Assembly (NCBI GenBank): GCA_947453585.1
Contig: CANGHQ010000037.1
Location: forward strand, 1 to 10,010
Origin: Burkholderiales bacterium
Lineage (GTDB): Bacteria > Pseudomonadota > Gammaproteobacteria > Burkholderiales > Burkholderiaceae_C
Reading direction: 5' to 3'
Length of the DNA: 10,010 nt
Position numbers and translations under genes: made by a program. The notes under the pieces are model-generated. The model did not search any database. It saw only the letters and a list, made by a program, of their open reading frames with translations, and was not told where the DNA came from. Below, one piece after another: positions 1-6,338 of this stretch. The stretch's first letter is position 1. Each line of letters opens with the position of its first letter.

Positions 1-5
1 GTCAT
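1..5 (-). CDS. Start of an unidentified gene running off the left edge
   Basis: Only the start codon and two further bases lie in the window: an ATG on the minus strand at 5-3. It is preceded by an AAGGA-type Shine-Dalgarno sequence with a 9-nt spacer (about 15-19), and a plausible sigma70 promoter lies upstream at 51-80, so this looks like a real gene start. The product cannot be told from two bases. Polyphosphate-related genes such as ppk often sit near ppx, but nothing here shows that this is one. Confidence 0.45.
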
Positions 6-50
6 GCTGGTGTTTCCTTGTTTTGGTGTGTTGAAAAACGGTACATATAG

Positions 51-80
51 TTTATATCGTTTTTTGCAATCTGCAAACAA
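51..80 (-). promoter_or_regulatory. Candidate sigma70 promoter for the left-edge gene
   Basis: On the minus strand a TTGTTT -35-like hexamer (80-75) and a TATAAA -10-like hexamer (56-51) are separated by 18 bp. A short inverted repeat, TTGCA-atc-TGCAA (64-76), lies in the spacer and could be an operator. The stretch 6-154 between ppx and the left-edge gene is AT-rich compared with its surroundings and holds no gene. The call rests on pattern only. Confidence 0.4.
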
Positions 81-121
81 GGTAAGTTTGACCAGCCCGT
101 GGCTAGGCTGTCAAGCGTAGA

Positions 122-143
122 CATCGGCTTTTTGGGGCCGATG
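122..143 (-). other. Hairpin just after the ppx stop codon
   Basis: A perfect 7-bp inverted repeat (CATCGGC 122-128, GCCGATG 137-143) with an 8-nt loop lies 11 nt past the ppx stop codon. No T-run follows the stem on the minus strand, so it is not a standard intrinsic terminator. It may protect the 3' end of the ppx mRNA or act as a weak terminator. Confidence 0.35.
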
Positions 144-154
144 AAGGCGGCGCT

Positions 155-1657
155 TTAGCCCTCGATGAAGTCCAGCGGCCAGGGCGTTTTTTGCCAGGCC
201 AGTGCTTCTTCGCGCAAGAGATAGGCCGACTGCGGAAACTCTTGCGCCCAGACTGCTGCGCATTGCAGTTGCAGCTTGCCGCCGGGCAGGGCGGCCAAGG
301 CCACGCCCGACATATCGGGGTCGCGCCGCGCGTGGCACAAGATGACGGCCAGTCGCAGTGCCAGCAGCTGTGCACGCAGGTCGTCATTGGCGAGTTCGGC
401 TTCCAACTTGCGCAATTTGCCCCGGTGGCCCAGCACCAGCAGGCTCAGGCGGTGCAGCTCGGGCAGCGAAAAGCCCATGGCGTCGGCGTTGTCCAAAATG
501 TAGGCGCCGTGCTTGTGGTAGTCGCTGTGCGAGATGTGGCTGCCAATCTCGTGCAACTCGGCAGCCCATTTGATCTTGCGGACGCTGCGCCCGGATTCGT
601 CATCAGGCAGCGTTTTTTGGGCGCTTGCCAACTGCCCGAACAGCGACGCCGCCACCTGCCCAACCCGTGCGCCATGGTTGCGGTCAACGCCAAATTTGCT
701 TGCAAGCCGCAGCACTGTCTTGAGCCGCAAGTCGCTGGTGGTACCGGTATTGCCTCGCAGTTCACACAGCAAACCGTGGCGCAAACCGCCGTCGGTGGGG
801 TGCAGCGCCTTGATGCCTAGCAGGCTGAAAAGCGCCCGCGTAATGCTCAGGCCCCCGCCAATCACGGCCTTGCGGTCTTCCCGCATGCCCGGCATTTTTA
901 CCCGGTCGGCGCTTTGGGCGCTGATGAGTTTTTCCAGCAGCCAGTCCAGGCTTTCCTGCGTGATTAGGCCTTGGGGCCAGCCCGCCGCAGCCAGCACGTC
1001 GCTGATGGCCCCCACGGTGCCGGCCGAGCCGTAGGCCACGTCCCAGTGGCTGGGGTGGTAGGCGTCCAGCGCCTCGTCAAGCACCGCCTTGGCCGCAATT
1101 TCGGCAATCTCAAAAGCGCGGCGGCTGAATTGGCCGTCGGCAAAGTAGCGGGTTGACCAGGCAATGCTGCCCACCCGAAACGATTCCATCACCCGGGGCT
1201 TGAATCCCTGGCCCAAGATCAGCTCGGTCGAGCGTCCGCCAATGTCAATCACCATGCGCCGCTCGTCTGACGGCGCCAGCGTGTGCGCCACACCTTGGTA
1301 AATCAACCGGGCCTCTTCGCGCCCTGAGATGACGTCAATCGGAAACCCCAGCACCGTGTTGGCCCGCTCCAAAAAAGCATCGCGATTGCGCGCTTCGCGC
1401 AGTGTTTGCGTTGCCACTGCGCGCACCTGCTCGGGCGCAAAGCCGGCCAGGCGTTCGCCAAAGCGCGCCAGGCAATCCCAGCCGTTTTGCATGGCTGCGG
1501 CTGTCAGGTTGCGGTCGGCGTCCAGCCCGGCGCCTTGGCGCACGGTTTCCTTGATGTATTCGGTGCGCTGGAATTCGCCATGGTCAAGCACGCCGATTTC
1601 AAGGCGAAAGCTGTTGGATCCGAGGTCGATGGCGGCAAGGCGATTTTCAGAGGTCAT
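155..1657 (-). CDS. ppx: Exopolyphosphatase (Ppx/GppA family)
   Basis: Predicted to remove terminal phosphate from polyphosphate, and perhaps to hydrolyse pppGpp, in the cytoplasm. The 500-residue product starts with the family's first phosphate loop (AIDLGSNSFRLEIG, residues 9-22, Asp11). Next come the SGREEARLIY segment (111-120), which carries the likely catalytic Glu114/115, and the second phosphate loop DIGGRSTE (138-145). SAGTVGA follows at 211-217, and then the HD-like C-terminal region with LHEIGSHISHSDYHKHGAYIL (368-388). Length matches full-size Ppx. The frame stays open to 1753, but that extension runs into the terminator of the upstream gene, so the ATG at 1657, just before the conserved N-terminus, is preferred. 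No Shine-Dalgarno sequence precedes this ATG. Ppx and GppA cannot be separated reliably by eye; the nearby Pho genes favour a role in polyphosphate. Confidence 0.93.
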   Translation of the reverse strand: MTSENRLAAIDLGSNSFRLEIGVLDHGEFQRTEYIKETVRQGAGLDADRNLTAAAMQNGWDCLARFGERLAGFAPEQVRAVATQTLREARNRDAFLERANTVLGFPIDVISGREEARLIYQGVAHTLAPSDERRMVIDIGGRSTELILGQGFKPRVMESFRVGSIAWSTRYFADGQFSRRAFEIAEIAAKAVLDEALDAYHPSHWDVAYGSAGTVGAISDVLAAAGWPQGLITQESLDWLLEKLISAQSADRVKMPGMREDRKAVIGGGLSITRALFSLLGIKALHPTDGGLRHGLLCELRGNTGTTSDLRLKTVLRLASKFGVDRNHGARVGQVAASLFGQLASAQKTLPDDESGRSVRKIKWAAELHEIGSHISHSDYHKHGAYILDNADAMGFSLPELHRLSLLVLGHRGKLRKLEAELANDDLRAQLLALRLAVILCHARRDPDMSGVALAALPGGKLQLQCAAVWAQEFPQSAYLLREEALAWQKTPWPLDFIEG

Positions 1658-1669
1658 TGAGGAAAACGA

Positions 1670-1675
1670 TTTATA
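1670..1675 (-). promoter_or_regulatory. Possible -10 element very close to the ppx start
   Basis: TATAAA on the minus strand ends 12 nt before the ppx ATG, within the context TTGTATAAAT. Transcription from it would begin only about 4-6 nt before the start codon and give a nearly leaderless mRNA. No convincing -35 is seen at a 16-18 bp spacing. The terminator of the preceding gene lies upstream, so ppx probably needs a promoter of its own in 1658-1734. Confidence 0.35.
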
Positions 1676-1733
1676 CAATTTGGCGCGCGAAGGATAGCAC
1701 CAAGCCCGTACACCTGCGCGCAATTGCTGCAGT

Positions 1734-1762
1734 ACAACAAAAAGCCCAGCCAAAGCTGGGCT
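1734..1762 (-). terminator. Rho-independent terminator of the fasciclin gene
   Basis: A perfect 8-bp stem (AGCCCAGC and GCTGGGCT, 1743-1750 and 1755-1762) encloses a 4-nt loop. On the minus strand it is followed by TTTTGTTGT (1742-1734), a good U-tract. On the plus strand no T-run follows, so it acts in the minus direction. It lies about 50 nt past the fasciclin stop codon and separates that gene from ppx. Confidence 0.85.
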
Positions 1763-1811
1763 CGTTGTGCCTGATAAGGGGCTCAGGCGGCTGGCACAGC
1801 GCCCGCGTAGC

Positions 1812-2312
1812 TTACTTTTTGACTGGGGTCATCACCGTGTCAACGATGTGAATGACGCCGTTGGACGCCAAAACGTCCGCTTGTACCACGGCCGCGTTTT
1901 CTACCGTAACAAAGTCACCGGCTTTGGACAACGCCAAAGGATCACCGTTGAGCGCCTTGACCGTGCTGTTTTTCACGTCTTTGGCCAAAGTCAGCGCAGG
2001 CACTACGTGGTAGGTCAGCAGATCTTTGAGTTTGGCGGGGTGTTTGGCCAAGTCTTCCATGGTGGCGGGCTTGACTGCCTTGAAGGCTTCGTTATTGGGC
2101 GCAAAGACGGTAAAGGGTCCGGCAGACTGCAAATCGGAGGTCAGTCCGGCAGATGTGATCAATCCGCTGAGCGTGCTCAGCGAAGGTGTTTTTGCAATGG
2201 TGTCAGCCACGCTGACGGGTTTTTGGGGCCCGGCGCAGGCAGAAACCAGGACGGTCAGCGCAGCGCACAGGGCGGCGCGGCGCGCCAGGGCAAAGGATTT
2301 GGAAGTCAGCAT
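1812..2312 (-). CDS. Fasciclin (FAS1)-domain lipoprotein, putatively Pho-regulated
   Basis: A 166-residue exported protein with a single FAS1 domain, an adhesion-type fold of the beta-Ig-H3/fasciclin family. The N-terminus has a basic stretch, a hydrophobic segment and a lipobox, VSA-Cys26. Ala follows the Cys, which suggests outer-membrane sorting by the Lol rule. FAS1 hallmarks are visible: FTVFAPNNEAF (67-77, H1), LLTYHVVP (98-105), and VIHIVDTVMTP (153-163, H2) near the end. The ATG at 2312 has a GGAG ribosome site 9 nt upstream; a TTG two codons earlier would place that site too close. The gene is transcribed away from pstS, behind its own PhoB box, and ends in a strong terminator, so it is probably monocistronic. 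Bacterial single-FAS1 proteins are mostly of unknown function; a role in surface attachment or envelope adaptation under phosphate limitation is inference only. Confidence 0.9.
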   Translation of the reverse strand: MLTSKSFALARRAALCAALTVLVSACAGPQKPVSVADTIAKTPSLSTLSGLITSAGLTSDLQSAGPFTVFAPNNEAFKAVKPATMEDLAKHPAKLKDLLTYHVVPALTLAKDVKNSTVKALNGDPLALSKAGDFVTVENAAVVQADVLASNGVIHIVDTVMTPVKK

Positions 2313-2340
2313 GGTCAAAATCTCCGGTTAGAAAACGCTG

Positions 2341-2374
2341 ACGATAAGACCATAAAATGACAAAAATGTGACAA
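2341..2374 (-). promoter_or_regulatory. PhoB box and -10 for the fasciclin lipoprotein gene
   Basis: On the minus strand 2374-2357 reads TTGTCAC-ATTT-TTGTCAT. This fits the Pho box layout of two 7-bp CTGTCAT-like repeats separated by 4 AT-rich bases (11-bp period). After a 10-bp spacer comes TATCGT (2346-2341), a 4/6 match to the -10 hexamer. That spacing is the one used at PhoB-activated promoters, where the box replaces the -35. Transcription would start about 22 nt before the fasciclin ATG at 2312. Confidence 0.72.
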
Positions 2375-2433
2375 ATAGAGCAGCTTAATCAATTTGCGTG
2401 TATCGACCGCAGGACGTACAAAAATCACTTTGC

Positions 2434-2467
2434 AAGTCACACTTTTGTCACAAATAGTTCTTACATT
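2434..2467 (+). promoter_or_regulatory. PhoB box and -10 for the pst-pho operon
   Basis: Positions 2434-2451 read AAGTCAC-ACTT-TTGTCAC: two GTCAC cores exactly 11 bp apart, as in the PhoB binding site. A 10-bp spacer leads to TACATT (2462-2467), a 4/6 match to the -10 hexamer. Transcription would start near 2474, about 30 nt before the pstS ATG. Activation of pstS by PhoB under phosphate limitation is established for this gene family, so the site is expected here. Confidence 0.8.
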
Positions 2468-2503
2468 GCAAGGGTTCTTCCAACCCAGCCAAAAAGGTTT
2501 CCT

Positions 2504-3544
2504 ATGAAATTTGCAGTCCATTACCCGGTCCTGGTGGCCACGGTCGCTTCGGTTTTGTCCTTTGGCGCAGTCCAAGCGCAAGAAATCACGGGCGCTGGCG
2601 CCACATTCCCCGCGCCTTTGTATGCCAAATGGGCCTCTGAGTACAACAAGCTCACCGGTGTGAAGGTCAACTACCAATCCATCGGTTCGGGCGGCGGCAT
2701 CAAGCAAATCGACTCCAAAACCGTGGATTTCGGCGCATCCGACATGCCCCTGACCGACGAAGTGCTCAAGACCAAGGGCCAGATGCAATTCCCCACCGTC
2801 ATTGGCGGCGTGGTGCCCGTGCTCAATGTGGCGGGCATTTCCCCCGGCCAACTCAAGTTGACCGGCCAGGTGCTGGGTGACATTTATCTGGGCAAGATCG
2901 CCAAGTGGAACGATCCCGCCATCAAGGCGTTGAACCCAACTTTGGCCTTGCCTGACGCCGCGATCGCCCAAGTGCGCCGCGCAGATGGCTCTGGTACCAC
3001 TTTCATCTTCACCAACTACCTGAGCAAGGTCAACGCCGAGTGGAAGTCCAAAGTGGGTGAGGGCACCGCAGTGAACTGGCCTGTGGGCGCCGGTGGCAAG
3101 GGCAATGAAGGCGTGGCCGCCTTTGTGGGCCGCCTGCCCAATTCGCTGGGTTACGTGGAATATTCATACGTCAAGCAAAACAAGCTGAACTACGCAGTGA
3201 TGCAAAACGCCGCAGGTCACTTTGTGAAGCCTGAGGATGACAGCTTCAAGGCCGCAGCTGCGGGCGCCGAATGGTCCAAGTCCTTCTACCAAATCCTGAC
3301 CAACCAGGCAGGTAAAGACGCTTGGCCCATCAGCGGCGCAACCTTTATCCTGATGCACACCAAGCAGGACAAGCCCGCCAATGCGACCGAAGCACTGAAG
3401 TTCTTCAACTGGGCCTACGCCAATGGCGAAAAGTCTGCTGCTGATTTGGACTACGTGCCCATGCCTCCCGCTGTGGTCGCCGCCATCCAGAAATCCTGGG
3501 GCGAAATCAAGGATCCTGCTGGCAAAGCGGTTTCCTTCAAGTAA
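2504..3544 (+). CDS. pstS: Phosphate ABC transporter, periplasmic phosphate-binding protein
   Basis: Captures phosphate in the periplasm and hands it to the PstCA permease. The 346-residue precursor has a Sec signal peptide ending VQA at residue 25; there is no lipobox Cys, so the protein is soluble. Ligand-binding segments of the PstS family are present: GAGATFPAP (30-38), SIGSGGGI (59-66), FGASDMP (76-82) and RRADGSGTTF (158-167). In that last segment Arg159, Asp161, Ser163, Gly164 and Thr165 match the known phosphate-contact pattern. An AAGG ribosome site lies 6 nt before the ATG. It is the first gene of the operon behind a PhoB box, and a long hairpin follows it, which fits higher output than the permease genes. 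Confidence 0.97.
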   Translation: MKFAVHYPVLVATVASVLSFGAVQAQEITGAGATFPAPLYAKWASEYNKLTGVKVNYQSIGSGGGIKQIDSKTVDFGASDMPLTDEVLKTKGQMQFPTVIGGVVPVLNVAGISPGQLKLTGQVLGDIYLGKIAKWNDPAIKALNPTLALPDAAIAQVRRADGSGTTFIFTNYLSKVNAEWKSKVGEGTAVNWPVGAGGKGNEGVAAFVGRLPNSLGYVEYSYVKQNKLNYAVMQNAAGHFVKPEDDSFKAAAAGAEWSKSFYQILTNQAGKDAWPISGATFILMHTKQDKPANATEALKFFNWAYANGEKSAADLDYVPMPPAVVAAIQKSWGEIKDPAGKAVSFK

Positions 3545-3557
3545 GAGCCCATTGCAT

Positions 3558-3597
3558 AGCCCAGCCCATCTCGCGTTGCGCCGGATGGGCTCGGGCT
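3558..3597 (+). terminator. Intercistronic hairpin between pstS and pstC (probable partial terminator or mRNA stabiliser)
   Basis: AGCCC plus AGCCCATC (3558-3570) pairs with GATGGGCT, a bulged C, and GGGCT (3584-3597). This gives 13 bp around a 13-nt loop, followed by only TTTG. The weak T-run argues for partial termination or 3'-end protection, not a full stop. A second left arm, GAGCCCAT (3545-3552), directly after the pstS stop codon can pair with the same right arm (3585-3592) as a mutually exclusive alternative. Confidence 0.6.
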
Positions 3598-3611
3598 TTG
3601 CCAACCTAACC

Positions 3612-3626
3612 ATGAGCGTTTCATGA
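3612..3626 (+). other. Four-codon mini-frame overlapping the pstC start
   Basis: ATG AGC GTT TCA TGA encodes Met-Ser-Val-Ser; its TGA overlaps the pstC ATG in an ATGA arrangement. It has no clear ribosome site of its own. It could couple translation into pstC, or it may be chance. Confidence 0.2.
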
Positions 3627-4588
3627 CTTCAACGCCTTCCATCAAACGGGCCCGCAGCGGCCCCGTGGCTGACAAGATTTTCGGCTGGGTTGCCAAAGGC
3701 TGTGCGCTTTTGACGCTCGGTTTATTGATCGCCATTCTGACTTCGCTGACCATCAGCGCTTGGCCAGCGATCCAAAAGTACGGATTTTCGTTTTTGACCA
3801 GCACCGTCTGGGACCCGGTACAAGAGGAGTTTGGCGGCTTTGTCATGATTTATGGCACGGTGGCCACGTCAGTGATCGCCTTGCTGATTGCGGTGCCAGT
3901 GAGCTTTGGCATCGCCCTGTTTTTGACCGAACTCTCACCTGCTTGGCTCAAGCGCCCGCTGGGTACGGCCATCGAGCTGCTCGCCGCCGTGCCGTCGATT
4001 GTTTACGGCATGTGGGGTTTGCTGGTGTTTGGTCCGGTGCTGGCCAAGTATGTGCAAACGCCTTTGCAAACCGCGTTTGCAGGCGTGCCCTACCTGGGTG
4101 CCTTAGTGTCGGGCCCGCCAGTGGGCATTGGTCTTTTGTCGGCCGGCATTATTTTGGCCATCATGATCATTCCGTTCATCGCAGCGGTGATGCGTGATGT
4201 GTTTGAGGTAACGCCGCCGTTGCTCAAAGAATCGGCCTACGGCCTGGGTGCTACCACCTGGGAGGTGGTATCCAAAGTCGTGCTGCCGTATACCAAAACC
4301 GGTGTCATCGGCGGCATCATGCTGGGGCTGGGCCGTGCGATTGGCGAGACCATGGCGGTCACTTTTGTCATTGGCAATTTCAACCAGCTCGATTCCTTAA
4401 GCCTGTTCCAAGCGGCCAACAGCATCACGTCTGCCCTGGCCAATGAGTTTGCCGAGGCGGGCGAGGGCTTGCACCAAGCCGCGCTCATGTACCTGGGTCT
4501 GGTTTTGTTCTTCATCACCTTTGTCATCCTCACGCTGTCCAAACTGCTGCTGTCGCAGCTGCGCAAGGCTGAAGGAGCCAAAACATGA
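3623..4588 (+). CDS. pstC: Phosphate ABC transporter permease PstC
   Basis: One of the two inner-membrane subunits that form the phosphate channel, together with PstA. The 321-residue protein shows six hydrophobic segments (about 24-47, 75-101, 118-140, 168-190, 226-250 and 286-310). The ABC-permease EAA loop, KESAYGLGATTWEVVSKVVLP (202-222), contacts PstB; RAIGETMAV (238-246) is characteristic of PstC. The ribosome site before the ATG is poor, and a four-codon frame (3612-3626) ends across the start codon. The stop codon overlaps the pstA start as ATGA, so the two subunits are probably translationally coupled. Confidence 0.96.
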   Translation: MTSTPSIKRARSGPVADKIFGWVAKGCALLTLGLLIAILTSLTISAWPAIQKYGFSFLTSTVWDPVQEEFGGFVMIYGTVATSVIALLIAVPVSFGIALFLTELSPAWLKRPLGTAIELLAAVPSIVYGMWGLLVFGPVLAKYVQTPLQTAFAGVPYLGALVSGPPVGIGLLSAGIILAIMIIPFIAAVMRDVFEVTPPLLKESAYGLGATTWEVVSKVVLPYTKTGVIGGIMLGLGRAIGETMAVTFVIGNFNQLDSLSLFQAANSITSALANEFAEAGEGLHQAALMYLGLVLFFITFVILTLSKLLLSQLRKAEGAKT

Positions 4589-5448
4589 TGTCCCAGGCTC
4601 AGCAACATTCGCGCGCCGCCAAGTTTGCAGCGCGCAACCGGGTCAATAAGCTGGCCACCTTTTTGGCGCTTTCAGCCATGGCTTTTGGCCTGTTTTGGCT
4701 GTTCTGGATCTTGATCGAGACCGTGCGTCTGGGTCTGGGAGGGCTGAGCTTTGCCACCCTGACGCAGATGACACCGCCGCCCAACGAAGATGGCGGTTTG
4801 GCCAATGCGATTTTTGGCTCGGCGCTGATGGTTGGACTGGCCACGTTGGTGGGCACGCCCATTGGGGTGATGGCGGGCATCTACCTGGCCGAATTTGACA
4901 AAAGCGGCTGGTTGGCCAGCGTGACGCGCTTTGTCAACGACATCTTGCTGTCCGCCCCATCCATCGTGATTGGCCTGTTTGTTTACGCCATTGCCGTGAG
5001 CCCTTTCCACACCTTCTCCGCCGCAGCCGGCGTGCTGGCCTTGGCGCTGATCGTGATTCCGGTGGTGATCCGCACTACCGAGAACATGCTCCAACTCGTG
5101 CCCGCCGGTCTGCGCGAGGCGGCCTACGCCTTGGGCGCGCCCAAGTGGAAAGTCATCATCAGCATCACGCTCAAAGCTGCGCGTGCGGGTGTCATTACAG
5201 GTGTTTTGCTGGCGGTGGCCCGCATTGCCGGAGAGACGGCGCCCCTGCTGTTTACTGCGCTGAGCAACCAGTTCTGGACATCGAGCCTGGGCCAGCCTAT
5301 GGCGAGCCTGCCGGTCACGATTTTCAAATTTGCCATGAGCCCTTACGAAAACTGGCAAAAGCTGGCCTGGGCCGGTGTGTTCCTGATCACTCTGGCAGTG
5401 CTCACACTCAATATTGCCGCGCGTGTGCTGACCCGCAGCAAAGCCTAA
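4585..5448 (+). CDS. pstA: Phosphate ABC transporter permease PstA
   Basis: Second inner-membrane subunit of the phosphate channel, partner of PstC. The 287-residue protein has a first membrane span at about 24-47, further spans at about 72-101, 120-140, 144-163, 200-222 and 261-281, and the EAA loop REAAYALGAPKWKVIISITL (177-196). RIAGETAPLLFTAL (213-226) is typical of PstA. A strong AAGGAG ribosome site (4572-4577) lies 7 nt before the first ATG. A second ATG follows directly at 4588, so the protein may begin one residue later. The start overlaps the pstC stop by 4 nt. Confidence 0.96.
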   Translation: MMSQAQQHSRAAKFAARNRVNKLATFLALSAMAFGLFWLFWILIETVRLGLGGLSFATLTQMTPPPNEDGGLANAIFGSALMVGLATLVGTPIGVMAGIYLAEFDKSGWLASVTRFVNDILLSAPSIVIGLFVYAIAVSPFHTFSAAAGVLALALIVIPVVIRTTENMLQLVPAGLREAAYALGAPKWKVIISITLKAARAGVITGVLLAVARIAGETAPLLFTALSNQFWTSSLGQPMASLPVTIFKFAMSPYENWQKLAWAGVFLITLAVLTLNIAARVLTRSKA

Positions 5449-5490
5449 AGCCTATCTGCCACGCCCCACATCACCTTACCAAGTACTCCC

Positions 5491-6270
5491 ATGCTCAAAA
5501 CTGATACCGGCCCCGTGAACACCAGGATTGCCGTCAAGGACCTGAACTTTTACTACGGCAAGTTCCACGCCCTCAAGGGCATCAACCTCAATATTCCTGA
5601 AGGCAAAGTCACCGCCTTCATCGGCCCGTCGGGCTGCGGCAAATCGACTTTGTTGCGGGTTTTTAACCGCATGTTTGAGCTCTACCCCGAGCAGCGCGCC
5701 GAAGGCCAGATCATTCTGGACGGCGAAAACCTGCTCACCAGCAAGGAAGACGTCGCCTTGCTGCGCGCCAAGGTCGGCATGGTGTTCCAAAAGCCCACGC
5801 CTTTTCCCATGTCGATTTACGACAACATTGCGTTTGGCGTCAAGCTGTTCGAGAACCTGAGCGCCACCGACATGGAAGAGCGTGTCGAATGGGCGCTGCG
5901 CAAGTCGGCGCTGTGGGGCGAGGTGAAGGACAAGCTCAACCAAAGCGGCTCCAGCCTTTCGGGCGGCCAGCAGCAGCGCTTGTGCATTGCGCGCGGCATT
6001 GCGATCAAGCCCGAAGTTCTGCTGCTCGACGAGCCCTGTTCGGCACTGGACCCGATTTCAACCGCCAAAGTCGAAGAACTGATCGTCGAGCTCAAGGCCG
6101 ACTACACGGTGGTGATCGTGACCCACAATATGCAGCAAGCCGCGCGCTGCAGCGACTACACCGCCTATATGTACCTGGGCGACCTGATCGAGTTTGGCGC
6201 CACCGAGCAGATGTTCTTCAAGCCCACCCGCAAGGAAACCGAAGACTACATCACCGGTCGCTTTGGCTGA
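5491..6270 (+). CDS. pstB: Phosphate ABC transporter ATP-binding protein
   Basis: Cytoplasmic ATPase that powers PstCA (phosphate-importing ATPase). The 259-residue length is standard for PstB. All ABC motifs are intact: Walker A GPSGCGKST (45-53), Q-loop Gln100 in VFQKPTPFPMSIYDN, signature LSGGQQQR (156-163), Walker B LLLDE (177-181) and switch His212 in THNMQQAARCSD. The KPTPFPMSIYDN stretch and the C-terminal PTRKETEDYITGRFG are diagnostic of PstB within the ABC superfamily. It lies 42 nt after pstA. No good Shine-Dalgarno sequence precedes the ATG, so translation may depend on coupling or on an unstructured leader. Confidence 0.97.
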   Translation: MLKTDTGPVNTRIAVKDLNFYYGKFHALKGINLNIPEGKVTAFIGPSGCGKSTLLRVFNRMFELYPEQRAEGQIILDGENLLTSKEDVALLRAKVGMVFQKPTPFPMSIYDNIAFGVKLFENLSATDMEERVEWALRKSALWGEVKDKLNQSGSSLSGGQQQRLCIARGIAIKPEVLLLDEPCSALDPISTAKVEELIVELKADYTVVIVTHNMQQAARCSDYTAYMYLGDLIEFGATEQMFFKPTRKETEDYITGRFG

Positions 6271-6300
6271 TTGCCGTTTATTGCCGTTAGTTCCGTTTTT
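6271..6300 (+). repeat. Three tandem 10-bp repeats between pstB and phoU
   Basis: TTGCCGTTTA, TTGCCGTTAG and TTCCGTTTTT follow one another with a 10-bp period, starting on the last base of the pstB stop region. The third copy has decayed. It may reflect replication slippage; a regulatory role is not evident because no match to a Pho box is seen. Confidence 0.5.
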
Positions 6301-6338
6301 TGACCGCCCCGTCACGCACCTACCTTCAGGAGTTCGCC

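Noticed and set aside
191..820. A 209-codon plus-strand frame opposite ppx
   Set aside because: Its Gln/Val/Ala-rich product matches nothing recognisable, and ppx on the other strand has full motif support.
1658..1753. N-terminal extension of ppx to the first possible start at 1753
   Set aside because: The extension starts inside the terminator loop of the upstream gene and adds 32 residues before the conserved N-terminus.
2425..2465. Third Pho half-sites flanking the pstS box (TCAC at 2425 and GTTCTT at 2457)
   Set aside because: They miss the 11-bp register by one base and match the repeat poorly.
2315..2971. A 218-codon minus-strand frame across the pstS start and the divergent promoter region
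   Set aside because: It covers both Pho boxes and the pstS 5' end, has no family features, and appears to be a shadow of pstS.
6300..6338. TTG start at 6300 for phoU
   Set aside because: No ribosome site precedes it, whereas the ATG at 6339 has AGGAG at good spacing and begins at the usual PhoU N-terminus.
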